Notes under the pieces: model-generated | What the model was told of the DNA's origin: nothing | Databases searched by the model: none | Seen by the model: the letters and a program-made list of their open reading frames with translations, nothing else | Origin: Microcaldota archaeon | GTDB lineage: Archaea; Micrarchaeota; Micrarchaeia; Micrarchaeales; Micrarchaeaceae | DNA: 64,000 nucleotides | Reading direction: 5' to 3' | Assembly: GCA_028866775.1 (NCBI GenBank) | Contig: JAGWHK010000002.1 | Coordinates: 160,264 to 224,263, forward strand | Program-made: the position numbers and the translations under genes | In this document: piece after piece, positions 15,509-24,307 of the stretch | Layout of the letters: the number at the start of each line of letters is the position of its first letter | How positions within the stretch are numbered: the first letter of the stretch is position 1

Positions 15509-18076
15509 ATGGACCAGAAGATGGAGACTGTCAGCGGCAAGCCTGGGGAAGAGGTGGTCGTTAAGGACTCCGAGTACATGGAACGCTACGGGTTTAATGA
15601 CAAGTTTGAATACAAGTTCAAGACCCAGAAGGGGCTCTCCGAGGACATAGTAAGGGAGATATCGAAGATGAAGGATGAGCCTGACTGGATGCTCCAGAAA
15701 CGGCTGGTGGGATACGCTCAGTTCGTGGCGAAGCCTACGCCTCAGTGGGGAGGCAACCTCAACGAGATAGACTACAATGACATTTACTACTACCTCAAGC
15801 CAACGGACAAGAAGTCGAACAACTGGGAGTCCGTGCCAGAGGAGATCAAGAGGACCTTCGACAAGCTCGGGATCCCAGAGTCTGAGAGGAAGTTCTTCGC
15901 AGGGGCAGAGGCGCAGTATGATTCAGAGGTGGTGTATTCCCACATAAGGGAGGATCTGGCCAAGGATGGTGTTGTATTCATAAGCACTGACGAGGCAGTC
16001 CACAAGTATCCTGAGCTCATGAAGAAGTATTTCGGTACAGTGATACCTGCCAACGACAACAAATATGCCGCGCTTAACACTGCGGTATGGTCAGGCGGAT
16101 CGTTCATATACGTGCCCAAGGGAGTAAAGGTGAAGCTCCCATTGCAGGCCTACTTTAGGATAAACACGGAGAAGGCTGGCCAGTTCGAGAGGACGCTCAT
16201 CATAGCCGATGAGGGCGCGGATGTCACATATATCGAGGGATGCACAGCCCCGATTTACATGAGCTCATCCCTGCATTCTGCAGTCGTGGAATTGGTTGCA
16301 CACAAAAATGCGCACATAAGGTATGTTACGATACAAAACTGGTCCAAAAACGTATACAATCTTGTGACCCAGAGGGCTCTTGCCTATGAGAACGCCCACG
16401 TCGAATGGATCGACGGCAACATCGGTAGCAAGCTGAATATGAAGTACCCATCAGTTTATCTGAAAGAGCGTGGTGCAAGGGGAGAGATAATGTCCATCGC
16501 CGTTGCAGGTCCAGGCCAGGTCCAAGACTCTGGAGGGAAGATATATCACCTTGCACCAGATACCACATCGCAGATAATCTCGAAGAGCGTATCTTCAGGA
16601 GATGGCATTACAACATATAGGGGGCTATTACACATAGCAAGCAACGCTTCAAACGTAAAATCTACCGTAAGATGTGTTAAACCCGATACAATTATTTTAG
16701 GTGACAACAAACCAATTAGAGATTATAGTATTGGAAACTCTGCTATAGGCGCAAATGGTATAAATGGAATTACGGAGACTTTTGTAAATGAGTTCGAAGG
16801 AAATATGATTAAAATATGTCCAGCTGGAATGCTACCCTTTGAAGTAACCCCAGAGCATCCGATATTCTGTTCTACTTCAAGCACGGTATACCCTTGTGTT
16901 ATTAGAAATGGGAAACATGCGCATCTAATGAGAATATCGCTAAGTAAGCCTGGTTGGAAATTTGCTTCCGACCTAAAGGAAAAATTAGCTCTCAAGAATG
17001 GGGATTATGTATTAATACCAAGGTTAAAAGGCGACATCGAAATTGGGGAATTAGATTTGATGCCGTTCATTTCTAATAGAGGGCCTAAGCTTATGGAGTC
17101 GAAAGGTCATAGTTTAAAAATACCTTTTGATAAGGATTTTGCATGGTTGCTAGGTCTTTACGTAGCCGAAGGTTACGCTTCTCAGGATAAGCTTAAGTTT
17201 GCGCTAAATGAGAAAGAGACCGAATTGAGGGACAGGATAATGAAGATTTTTGGTAATTTGGGATATAAGAGTAAGGTTTATGCAGGAAAAGATACAAAAG
17301 CGGTAGAGGTTTGTGTATTTGCTAGCGTGATCTCTAGGGCGTTTGAGGAATGGTGTGGAAAGGGAGCTTCTAACAAAAAGGTTCCTGATTTTATCGTCTT
17401 GCATAAAAATCCCGAACTAGTAAGATCTTTCTTGGATGGATATTTGAGTGGAGATGGAACATTAACATACAACTGTAGCAAAACAAAAAATGTAATACAT
17501 GCCGTTACTGTTTCTAAACTCTTAGCAATACAAATACAATTGATAGGTGCCAGATTTGGTATGTTCTTTAGGATAACTAATGCAAGCAAGGCTTCAGTAG
17601 TACAGGGCAGAAAAGTAAAAATACATGATAAATATGATGTAAGGTGCAGTATTAATGCAAAATTCTTACGTGCAAGATTTGATGAAGACTACTTGTATAT
17701 TCCGATTAGGAGAATTGAAAACGTCCCTTATAGAGGGAATGTTTACAATATAGAAACGACTGATCATACGTATCTTATTTCTAATGCGATAACACATAAT
17801 TGTGACGCCTTACTTTTGGACGAGGAATCAAAGACGAATACCTATCCATACATGGAGGTCAAGAGGGAAGACGCTACGATAACGCACGAGGCGAGCACGG
17901 GGAAGGTCGGCGAGGAGCAGCTCTTCTACTTAATGTCAAGGGGCATGAGCGAGGAGGATGCGCTTACCACTATTGTACTTGGCTTCCTCGACCCTCTTGC
18001 AAGGGCGCTCCCGCTCGAGTATTCACTTGAGCTCAGGAGGCTCATCAAGCTGGACATGTCAAATTCGGTAGGGTAA
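15509..18076 (+). CDS. sufB: SufB Fe-S scaffold protein, interrupted by an intein
   Basis: 855 residues as translated; 479 after removal of a 376-residue intein (residues 389-764). SufB is the main scaffold of the SufBCD complex, on which Fe-S clusters are built using ATP from SufC and sulfur from SufS/SufU. The N-extein has ASNVKSTVR just before the intein, and the C-extein opens with CDALLLDEESKTNTYPYMEV and ITHEASTGKVGEEQLFYLMS, the conserved SufB C-terminal core with its His-Glu pair. The +1 Cys of the intein aligns, by my reading, with the essential Cys405 of E. coli SufB. First gene of sufB-sufD-HTH-sufC-sufS-sufU; sufD starts two bases after its stop. Confidence 0.95.
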   Translation: MDQKMETVSGKPGEEVVVKDSEYMERYGFNDKFEYKFKTQKGLSEDIVREISKMKDEPDWMLQKRLVGYAQFVAKPTPQWGGNLNEIDYNDIYYYLKPTDKKSNNWESVPEEIKRTFDKLGIPESERKFFAGAEAQYDSEVVYSHIREDLAKDGVVFISTDEAVHKYPELMKKYFGTVIPANDNKYAALNTAVWSGGSFIYVPKGVKVKLPLQAYFRINTEKAGQFERTLIIADEGADVTYIEGCTAPIYMSSSLHSAVVELVAHKNAHIRYVTIQNWSKNVYNLVTQRALAYENAHVEWIDGNIGSKLNMKYPSVYLKERGARGEIMSIAVAGPGQVQDSGGKIYHLAPDTTSQIISKSVSSGDGITTYRGLLHIASNASNVKSTVRCVKPDTIILGDNKPIRDYSIGNSAIGANGINGITETFVNEFEGNMIKICPAGMLPFEVTPEHPIFCSTSSTVYPCVIRNGKHAHLMRISLSKPGWKFASDLKEKLALKNGDYVLIPRLKGDIEIGELDLMPFISNRGPKLMESKGHSLKIPFDKDFAWLLGLYVAEGYASQDKLKFALNEKETELRDRIMKIFGNLGYKSKVYAGKDTKAVEVCVFASVISRAFEEWCGKGASNKKVPDFIVLHKNPELVRSFLDGYLSGDGTLTYNCSKTKNVIHAVTVSKLLAIQIQLIGARFGMFFRITNASKASVVQGRKVKIHDKYDVRCSINAKFLRARFDEDYLYIPIRRIENVPYRGNVYNIETTDHTYLISNAITHNCDALLLDEESKTNTYPYMEVKREDATITHEASTGKVGEEQLFYLMSRGMSEEDALTTIVLGFLDPLARALPLEYSLELRRLIKLDMSNSVG
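16673..17800 (+). other. Intein in SufB with LAGLIDADG endonuclease
   Basis: 376 codons in frame inside sufB. Begins with Cys (CVKPDTIILGDN), has the block B pattern VTPEHPIFC with Thr and His, and ends VYNIETTDHTYLISN...ITHN followed by Cys, so Cys1, penultimate His, terminal Asn and +1 Cys are all present and splicing should work. The central part carries two LAGLIDADG-type motifs, WLLGLYVAEGYAS and SFLDGYLSGDGTL, each with an acidic residue at the catalytic position, so the homing endonuclease may be active. The DNA is visibly more AT-rich than the exteins, as expected for a mobile element that arrived by transfer. Confidence 0.95.
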
Positions 18077-18078
18077 CG

Positions 18079-19362
18079 GTGCTTGTCTTGGGATTCTACG
18101 AAACGTTTGTAACTGAGGCCGCAGAGAGCTATGCCAAGCTTCCGGAGGAGACAAACTCCCTTTACAAGAAGCACCATGTCACTGTAGGCCAGATTCCTGA
18201 TATGCAGGAGAATGAGAAAGCAGAGATAGCTGCCATGAATGACTTTCTCAACGCCAACACAGGAAGGTTCGGGACCGGTTTCGACGCAGTCATAGGAAGT
18301 TCTACGGTTTTGGTCAACAACAAAATTGTAACCGTCGGCCAACCAAAGAGCTCTGAGAACCTTCTCAATAGGATGATGCACAGCAGCAAGGATGACAGGT
18401 ACACTGCCTTCATAAACGCCAACTCGAAGAGGACGATAGTTATAAACGTTGAAAAGGGCGTACATCAGGAGGTAAAGCTGCTCTTCCTCAATCATGACCA
18501 GCCACTGCTCTCCCATGTATTCATGAACGCTGGGGCAGACTCCAAGGCAAAGGTTGTTGAGGTCTATGCATCATCTGCGACAAAGAGCTCCACAATGGCC
18601 ACGATACACGAGATATCTTCTGGGGATAACTCCACATTCGAACTTGATGCAATACACAACGAGAACGCTGGGACTACTCTTCTCTCTTTCTGCAAGAACA
18701 ACCTAGGCTCGCACTCAAACTTCAGGTTCAACACGTTCTACAACGGCTCACAGCTGGCACGCATCAGGAATGTCATAAATGCGACATCCCCCGGAAGCAA
18801 TGTGGAAGTTAACGAGGTTGTCTTTGGGTCAAAAGTGCAGAAGTTTGACATCGCAACCCAGATACACAATCAGGGGAGGGAGAGCAACGCAAGCCTGGAA
18901 TCGAAGGCCGTGCTTATGGATACATCTTCATGCTTGCTCAAAGGGTTTGCGAAGGTCCTGAAGGGGGCAAGCGGGGCCAGATCATACGTACACGAGAGAG
19001 GGATACTGCTCGACAGGGGAGCCAGGGTCGACGGCCTTCCAGACATGTCTGTGGAAGAGAGCAACGTGAAGGCTACCCATTCTTCGGCAACGGCCCCGAT
19101 CGATCAGGAAACCGTGTTTTACCTCATGTCTAAGGGAATACCAGAGATCGGGGTAAAGAAGCTCATAGTCGCTGGCTTCCTCGGTGAGATAATATCGAAG
19201 ATGCACAGCGAGTCGGCTCGCAGCATGGCGATAGAGTTGATAAACCACAAACTGGAAACGAGGGAGTTCGGCGTGCTACCAGAAACAAATCCGGAAAACG
19301 CATGGATGTTCGGTGAGGAGAAGGGCAGGGACATGTTCATGGGTCACTACAAGTACAGGTGA
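18079..19362 (+). CDS. sufD: SufD Fe-S assembly protein
   Basis: 427 residues, GTG start two bases after sufB. SufD pairs with SufB and SufC in the scaffold complex. The SufBD core is recognisable from TLLSFCKNNLGSHSNFRF to the end, with GRESNASLESKAVLMDTSS and VKATHSSATAPIDQETVFYL, where the His of THSSATAP is at the usual SufD position. The N-terminal 150 residues are divergent. The length agrees with SufD. The next gene overlaps its 3' end. Confidence 0.93.
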   Translation: MLVLGFYETFVTEAAESYAKLPEETNSLYKKHHVTVGQIPDMQENEKAEIAAMNDFLNANTGRFGTGFDAVIGSSTVLVNNKIVTVGQPKSSENLLNRMMHSSKDDRYTAFINANSKRTIVINVEKGVHQEVKLLFLNHDQPLLSHVFMNAGADSKAKVVEVYASSATKSSTMATIHEISSGDNSTFELDAIHNENAGTTLLSFCKNNLGSHSNFRFNTFYNGSQLARIRNVINATSPGSNVEVNEVVFGSKVQKFDIATQIHNQGRESNASLESKAVLMDTSSCLLKGFAKVLKGASGARSYVHERGILLDRGARVDGLPDMSVEESNVKATHSSATAPIDQETVFYLMSKGIPEIGVKKLIVAGFLGEIISKMHSESARSMAIELINHKLETREFGVLPETNPENAWMFGEEKGRDMFMGHYKYR

Positions 19363-19672
19363 TTATGCGCAGACAAACTACGAAATCGCATACAGCAGGG
19401 TGATACCCGCATTCAGGAGGGCTGTGGCACGAGAGATGCACAGCCATTACCACATGAAGCAGGTTGACATAGCAAGGCGGCTCGGCATAACTCAGGCAGC
19501 GGTGAGCAAGTATCTCAGCGCTGGTGGATATAAGGAGAACGGTTATTACAGGGAGATCGGGGACTTTATACAGGCTTCGCTCAAGGGAGACGAGGTATCA
19601 GGTAGGCAGGCGCTCTGCAAGGCATGCCAAGCTGCCCGGAAGTTTGATTGCGCGTTCATGTTTAAGCAGTGA
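19313..19672 (+). CDS. HTH transcriptional regulator with C-terminal Cys cluster
   Basis: 119 residues if the GTG at 19313 is used, overlapping sufD by 50 bases; a GTG near 19400 (before IPAFRR) is an alternative. The helix-turn-helix QVDIARRLGITQAAVSKYLS is of the kind in archaeal COG2522 regulators (IPAFRRAVAREM before it fits). The C-terminus has three Cys (CKACQAARKFDC), which could hold an Fe-S cluster or a metal. Lying inside the suf operon, between sufD and sufC, it is a good candidate for a sensor that represses or adjusts suf. The sensing role is inference. Confidence 0.8.
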   Translation: MRRRAGTCSWVTTSTGDYAQTNYEIAYSRVIPAFRRAVAREMHSHYHMKQVDIARRLGITQAAVSKYLSAGGYKENGYYREIGDFIQASLKGDEVSGRQALCKACQAARKFDCAFMFKQ

Positions 19673-19676
19673 TGTT

Positions 19677-20414
19677 ATGGAATTGAAAATAGAGGACCTT
19701 CATGTCGAGATTGAGGGCAAGGAGATAATCAAGGGACTGAGCCTCACCATACCGCAGGGGCAGACTCATGTGATCATGGGGCCCAACGGCTCTGGGAAGA
19801 GCACGCTGGCGAAGGCGATAATGGGCCACCCGCACACGAAGATAACGGCTGGAGACATAAAGGTGGACGGCAAGAGCATAAAGGAGATGACCACGGATGA
19901 GAGGGCACGGCTGGGCATGTTCCTTCAGTTCCAGAACCCTGTGGAGATAGAGGGAGTCGGTTTCATCAATTTCCTTCACCTTGCCAGCCAGTCGATGGGA
20001 GTGAAGCAGGGCACAACAAAGGACTTCATGAAGGACATAAAGGGCAAGATACAGGAGCTCAAGCTGAGCGAGGACTTCATAGGGAGGCCGCTCAACATGG
20101 GGTTCTCCGGAGGCGAGAAGAAGAAGTCAGAGGTCCTCCAGATGAGCGTACTAAGGCCTAAGATCGCGATACTTGACGAGCCTGACTCGGGGCTCGACAT
20201 AGACGCGATAAGGCAGGTATCAGAGAGCGTGAACAAGATCGCCCAAACAGAGAAGACTGGCCTGCTCATAATAACGCACTACAGCAGGATACTATCATAC
20301 ATAAAGCCTGACTTCGTGCATGTTATGGTAAACGGGAAGATAGTGGATGAGGGGGGCAAGGAGCTTATAGAGAAGCTCGAAAAGGAGGGATACGACTCTT
20401 ACCTCAAGGCCTGA
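19677..20414 (+). CDS. sufC: SufC ATPase
   Basis: 245 residues from ATG at 19677, preceded by GTGATG as Shine-Dalgarno; an open frame upstream is not used. ABC-type ATPase of the SufBCD complex, cytoplasmic. Walker A GPNGSGKSTLAKAIMGHP, Q-loop FLQFQNP, signature MGFSGGEKKKSEVLQM and Walker B IAILDEPDSGLDIDA are all standard for SufC, as is the absence of membrane domains. Third suf gene in function, fourth in order. Confidence 0.97.
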   Translation: MELKIEDLHVEIEGKEIIKGLSLTIPQGQTHVIMGPNGSGKSTLAKAIMGHPHTKITAGDIKVDGKSIKEMTTDERARLGMFLQFQNPVEIEGVGFINFLHLASQSMGVKQGTTKDFMKDIKGKIQELKLSEDFIGRPLNMGFSGGEKKKSEVLQMSVLRPKIAILDEPDSGLDIDAIRQVSESVNKIAQTEKTGLLIITHYSRILSYIKPDFVHVMVNGKIVDEGGKELIEKLEKEGYDSYLKA

Positions 20415-20418
20415 GAAG

Positions 20419-21663
20419 ATGGAAACGCTCGATGTTGACGCGATAAGAAAGGACTTCCCGATCCTGAAGAGGAAGATGAACGGGAAGAGGCTTGTATACC
20501 TTGACAGCGCAGCAACATCGCAGAAGCCGATTCAGGTCATAAAGACAATCTGCGACTACTACAAGGAGCAGAACGCCAACATACACAGGGGCCTTTACCA
20601 ACTTTCCGCAGATGCGACAGAGAGATATGTGGATTCGAAGAGACGGCTTGCCAAGTTCATAAACGCCTCTGAGATGCAGGAGATAGTGTACGTCCGTAAC
20701 GCGACAGAGGCGATAAACCTTGTAGCCTACGCTTGGGGAGCCCAGAACGTTCAAAAAGGAGATAGGATTCTTCTTACAGAGTTGGAGCACCACAGCAACA
20801 TAGTGCCTTGGATGGAGCTTGCAAGGAGGAAGGGTGCAGTGTTGGAGTACGCCAAGATGGATGATAAGGTGGCGCATGTGGACATGGGTGACTTCATGGA
20901 AAAGATAGAGAAGAGACCCAAGATCGTCGCATTTGCACACATGTCGAATGTTCTGGGAACGATAAACAACGTCAAGGAGATGACAAAGGCAGCCCACAAG
21001 AATGGGGCTACAGTATTGGTGGATGGTGCGCAATCGGCGCCGCACATGAAGGTCGACGTAAGGGAGATTGACTGCGACTTCTTCGCGCTTTCAGGGCACA
21101 AGATGCTCGCACCAATGGGCATAGGTGCGCTCTACGGGAAGCGGCAGATACTTGAGGACATGGAGCCGTTCCTGACAGGCGGCGACATGATAAAGAGCGT
21201 CCACTACCATTCTTACGAGAAGAACGAGCTTCCATGGAAGTTCGAGGCTGGAACCCCGAACGTTGAGGGTGGACTGGCTTTCACTGCTGCAATAGATTAT
21301 CTTGAAGGATTGGGAATGGACAAGGTACGACAGCATGAGAAAGAGGTAACAAAATACGCAATCGAGGAACTTGGCAAGGTTAAGGGGGTAAAGATATACG
21401 GACCGGGGATGGAGGAAATAGAAAGGAGGGGTGGAGTCGTGTCGTTCTCTGTTGATAAGGTGCACCCACATGATGTCTCCCAGATACTTGGCGAGGAGGG
21501 GATTGCGATAAGAGCCGGCCACCACTGCGCCATGCCGCTCGTCACCGAAAGGCTGGGAGAGGCCGCTCTCTCAAGATTCAGTTTCTATATTTACAATAAG
21601 AGCGACGAGGTGGACAAGGCGATAAGGGCATTAAAGAAAGTGAGACGCATATTCAGGGTATGA
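20419..21663 (+). CDS. sufS: SufS-type cysteine desulfurase
   Basis: 414 residues. PLP enzyme that takes sulfur from cysteine to form a persulfide for Fe-S assembly. The PLP Lys is in FALSGHKMLAPMGIG (about residue 227), and the active Cys is in RAGHHCAMPLV (about residue 369), placed in the short loop typical of group II (SufS/CsdA) enzymes. N-terminal LDSAATSQKP and ANIHRGLYQLS are group II signatures. It starts four bases after sufC and is one base from sufU, which probably accepts its sulfur. Confidence 0.96.
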   Translation: METLDVDAIRKDFPILKRKMNGKRLVYLDSAATSQKPIQVIKTICDYYKEQNANIHRGLYQLSADATERYVDSKRRLAKFINASEMQEIVYVRNATEAINLVAYAWGAQNVQKGDRILLTELEHHSNIVPWMELARRKGAVLEYAKMDDKVAHVDMGDFMEKIEKRPKIVAFAHMSNVLGTINNVKEMTKAAHKNGATVLVDGAQSAPHMKVDVREIDCDFFALSGHKMLAPMGIGALYGKRQILEDMEPFLTGGDMIKSVHYHSYEKNELPWKFEAGTPNVEGGLAFTAAIDYLEGLGMDKVRQHEKEVTKYAIEELGKVKGVKIYGPGMEEIERRGGVVSFSVDKVHPHDVSQILGEEGIAIRAGHHCAMPLVTERLGEAALSRFSFYIYNKSDEVDKAIRALKKVRRIFRV

Positions 21664-21664
21664 A

Positions 21665-22063
21665 ATGAACATCTACGCAGAGGAGATAATATCTCACTAT
21701 GAGCACCCACATAACAAGGGAAAGATAGCCAACGCAAGCGTGGACTTCCACGAGTACAACCCCACATGTGGAGATGACATAACAGTATACCTTGACATAA
21801 GGGATGGCAAAGTGAGGGACGCAAAGTTTGACGGGCAGGGATGCGCTATAAGCATGGCCTCCGCAAGCATGCTCACCGATGAGATAAAGGGCAAGAGTAT
21901 GGCTGAGCTAGAGAAGACAGGGGTAAAGGAGCTGATAGAACTTATAGGCATAGATCCCGGCCCGGCGAGGCTGAAATGCGCAACGCTCTCACTCAAGGCG
22001 ATAAAGAAGGCTCTATTCCTGTACCAGCACAAGGAAGTGGACGATAGCACTAAGGAATTATAG
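21665..22063 (+). CDS. sufU: SufU/IscU-like sulfur acceptor
   Basis: 132 residues. Three Cys in the order NPTCGDDI, GQGCAISMASASML and RLKCATLSL, the pattern of the U-type scaffold family; NPTCGD and the residues around the second Cys are the family hallmark. In systems with SufS and no SufE, SufU relays sulfur as a Zn-bound transferase, and this is the likely role since no sufE is present. Whether the 18-20 residue insertion that marks true SufU is present should be checked by alignment; the short length hints at a more IscU-like form. Last suf gene; its end overlaps the convergent gene by six bases. Confidence 0.93.
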   Translation: MNIYAEEIISHYEHPHNKGKIANASVDFHEYNPTCGDDITVYLDIRDGKVRDAKFDGQGCAISMASASMLTDEIKGKSMAELEKTGVKELIELIGIDPGPARLKCATLSLKAIKKALFLYQHKEVDDSTKEL

Positions 22064-22804
22064 AACGCCACATCTGGACTTTATCTCTTTTACCAACTTT
22101 AGCCACTCAGTAGCCGTGGAGTTATTTGCAGTCGCTTTGATCAATTCAAGGTCGTTGCCTGAAAGTCGAACTGGGTGAGCCAGCTTTATGAGATATGGGG
22201 GTTTTAGCAGGGCCCTGAGATTTATCTCGTAACTTATTCCTCTATCCACAGAGCTAGTATGCTCAACGATTGCAGTCACTTGGGAAAAGCCAACCTTCCT
22301 GCCCTGCCCAGAGAGATTTCTAAGATGCGAAATGTCAATGTGAGTGCCATGGGATAACGAAATGGTTATATCTGAGTGACAGACCAGTGCATAACTTCTC
22401 TTTTTCATCCCGCTTTTGGTTATCGCGCGTGACAGTATCAATACGTACTCCGGAAGGGGACGCGGATGCCCAGATTCATCAATGTATTCGGACCAAAGTG
22501 AAACTGCATTTGGGTTAGAATCGATAGTCTTGGGCCTTGATTTCATAATGGAGAATAATATTTCAGGATGTTTTGTCTTGTTGACAAGGACTGGCAGGCT
22601 TGGGCCAAGGGCATTTCCTATACCCCAGTAGAACCTTCCGGATCCAAGCTCACGTTCTAGCTCTTTGTGCAGAATTATTGTTCCGAGTTCCTGCCCTGAC
22701 TCGGCTTGCATTCTTGTCCAGCAGAATTCGCTGGGCAGTCCAATAGGTTCTCGATCTTCACACCAGTTACAAATGCCACTTTCAGAGTTAACGATTTTAC
22801 ACAC
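22058..22804 (-). CDS. Conserved hypothetical protein with N-terminal Cys motif
   Basis: 248 residues, GTG start. I cannot name the family. N-terminal CKIVNSESGICNWC could bind a metal. The next part, WTRMQAESGQELGTIILHKE followed by GSGRFYWGIGNALG, has the look of a conserved domain with many invariant aromatic and Gly residues. The middle has HGTHIDISHLRNLSG and a VEHTSSVDRG segment. No signal peptide or membrane span. It lies 17 bases after alaX in the same direction, so may be co-transcribed with it. Confidence 0.6.
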   Translation of the reverse strand: MCKIVNSESGICNWCEDREPIGLPSEFCWTRMQAESGQELGTIILHKELERELGSGRFYWGIGNALGPSLPVLVNKTKHPEILFSIMKSRPKTIDSNPNAVSLWSEYIDESGHPRPLPEYVLILSRAITKSGMKKRSYALVCHSDITISLSHGTHIDISHLRNLSGQGRKVGFSQVTAIVEHTSSVDRGISYEINLRALLKPPYLIKLAHPVRLSGNDLELIKATANNSTATEWLKLVKEIKSRCGVL

Positions 22805-22821
22805 CGATTGTTCGATTGAAA

Positions 22822-23538
22822 CTAATCGACCGCAATCTCTATCCTCTTCCTCCTCGAACCTTTGTTCTCATATCCGATGAGCTTTATTCTGCCTATCTCC
22901 TTTGTATCGCCTACGTGCGTGCCTCCATCAAGCTGGAAGTCATGTTCACCTATGTCTACCACCCTGACGATGTCGAGCTTCTTGAGAAGCTCTGCTCCTG
23001 GTGCCGTCCTTGCCAGCCCCGGAACCTTCGCGGCCTCATCTTTGCTCAAGAACCTGACCCTTACCGGATGCCCTTCATCCACTATCTTCTGGGATTCCGC
23101 TACTATCTTCTCAACCAGCCCCTTGCTTACCCCTTCCATGTCGAAGTCTATCCTCGCCTTGTGCTCATAGATCTGCCCTCCAGTTATCTGACCGTTGCTG
23201 TGGTTCTTTACCACTACGGCGTCCATGACGTGCAATGCGGTATGTAGTCTCATGAGGGCGTACCTCCTGCTCCAGTCTATCTTGCCCTTTACACTGTCTC
23301 CAATCTTTAGTCCTTCGGCGCTCTCCAGCTTGTGAAGCACCTCATCCCCAGTCTTTGCTGTTTCGACCACTTTGTACTCCCTGCCGGAGGCCTCCAGGAT
23401 CCCAGTGTCACACAGCTGGCCTCCACCTGTCGGAAAGAAGGCTGTCCTATCAAGTTGGACCAAGTTGTCCTCTATCGCAGTTACTTTCGCCTCGAACTCC
23501 TTAACGTATGAGTCCGTCAGGTACAACTTCTCTGTCAT
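22822..23538 (-). CDS. alaX: AlaX alanyl-tRNA editing protein
   Basis: 238 residues. Free-standing editing domain that hydrolyses Ser-tRNA-Ala (and Gly-tRNA-Ala). The N-terminal part has TAFFPTGGGQLCDTG, the beta-barrel of the AlaRS editing region; the metal site has RLHTALHVMDAVV (HxxxH, about residue 98) and LDGGTHVGDT, where Asp stands at the usual Cys of CxxxH. Size agrees with the medium class (AlaX-M). It complements the truncated AlaRS at 3174-4961, which keeps its own editing domain. tRNA-Arg lies upstream. Confidence 0.9.
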   Translation of the reverse strand: MTEKLYLTDSYVKEFEAKVTAIEDNLVQLDRTAFFPTGGGQLCDTGILEASGREYKVVETAKTGDEVLHKLESAEGLKIGDSVKGKIDWSRRYALMRLHTALHVMDAVVVKNHSNGQITGGQIYEHKARIDFDMEGVSKGLVEKIVAESQKIVDEGHPVRVRFLSKDEAAKVPGLARTAPGAELLKKLDIVRVVDIGEHDFQLDGGTHVGDTKEIGRIKLIGYENKGSRRKRIEIAVD

Positions 23539-23559
23539 TCATTCAGCCTTAGCGTTATG

Positions 23560-23634
23560 CGGGCCTGGCGGGATTTGAACCCGCAACCGTTCGGTCCGAA
23601 GCCGAACGCGCTATCCAAGTTGCGCCACAGGCCC
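23560..23634 (-). tRNA. tRNA-Arg (anticodon TCG)
   Basis: Folds as a standard cloverleaf on the minus strand: acceptor GGGCCTG/CAGGCCC, D arm GCGC...GCGC, anticodon arm TTCGG-CTTCGGA-CCGAA with anticodon TCG, T arm GCGGG-TTCAAAT-CCCGC, discriminator G. No intron; CCA is not encoded. Confidence 0.93.
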
Positions 23635-23673
23635 ATTTTAGATGGTCTTAGGCATTATTTATGCGTTTGCGGT

Positions 23674-24300
23674 CTACCGCGCTGTTCGCATCCTGGACTG
23701 CGCCGCCCTGTTATTTCCTGCCCTCCTGAGCAGCAGACTTATGCCTTCCTGTAGGTCCTTCACGGCCTCTATCTTGGGGCTTCTGGATTCGTAATGCTCT
23801 TTCATGTTCCACGGCTGTTCAATGAGGATCAGCCTTGTCCTCCCATTTCCATTCCGTATCATCTCCTCTGCAACAGGGTTGCCGTCATCAAGCAGTATAT
23901 CATAGCCCATATGCACCTTCTCTTCAGACCTAGGCGTTATCTTTAGATTCAGACTTATTCCAGGAAAATGGGCGTTTAGCCAGCAGTTCACAAATGGCTC
24001 ATGGGTCGTTGGCCTTGCAGTTACAATTTCAACGTTATGGGATGATGCAAGCGCACTGAGATCTTTGCTGCCAATAGAGGGCTTGATCCCCCACCATCTC
24101 TGGGTCCAAATCTTGTCGTACAGCTTATGGTACTCGTCGAGTGACATGGGTATATTCCAGTTCTTGCTCCAACCGCCCAGATCTTTGATCGTGTAGCCGG
24201 TCTTGTTTACCGAGTTGTAATAGTCGATGATCGTATGGAATGACATCGCAAGTGTGCCATCTACATCTAGGCCTACCTTCATCGTGGTTCTGTGTGCCAT
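23674..24300 (-). CDS. HAD phosphatase, 5'-nucleotidase (NT5C)-like, copy 2
   Basis: 208 residues from ATG at 24300. The HAD nucleophile motif is GLDVDGTLAMS (about residues 9-19), followed by a cap region with IWTQRWWGIKPS, motif II ETVxARP-like VEIVTARPTTHEPF and the acidic motif DILLDDGNPVAEEMI. This layout matches the NT5C-type deoxynucleotidase family (PF06941), which removes phosphate from nucleotides. It is a tandem paralogue of the gene at 24308-24949, seven bases upstream, and shares WW, RP..HE and PVAEE. Starting further upstream would overlap that gene. The natural substrate is unknown. Confidence 0.8.
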   Translation of the reverse strand: MAHRTTMKVGLDVDGTLAMSFHTIIDYYNSVNKTGYTIKDLGGWSKNWNIPMSLDEYHKLYDKIWTQRWWGIKPSIGSKDLSALASSHNVEIVTARPTTHEPFVNCWLNAHFPGISLNLKITPRSEEKVHMGYDILLDDGNPVAEEMIRNGNGRTRLILIEQPWNMKEHYESRSPKIEAVKDLQEGISLLLRRAGNNRAAQSRMRTAR

Positions 24301-24307
24301 AAGATCA

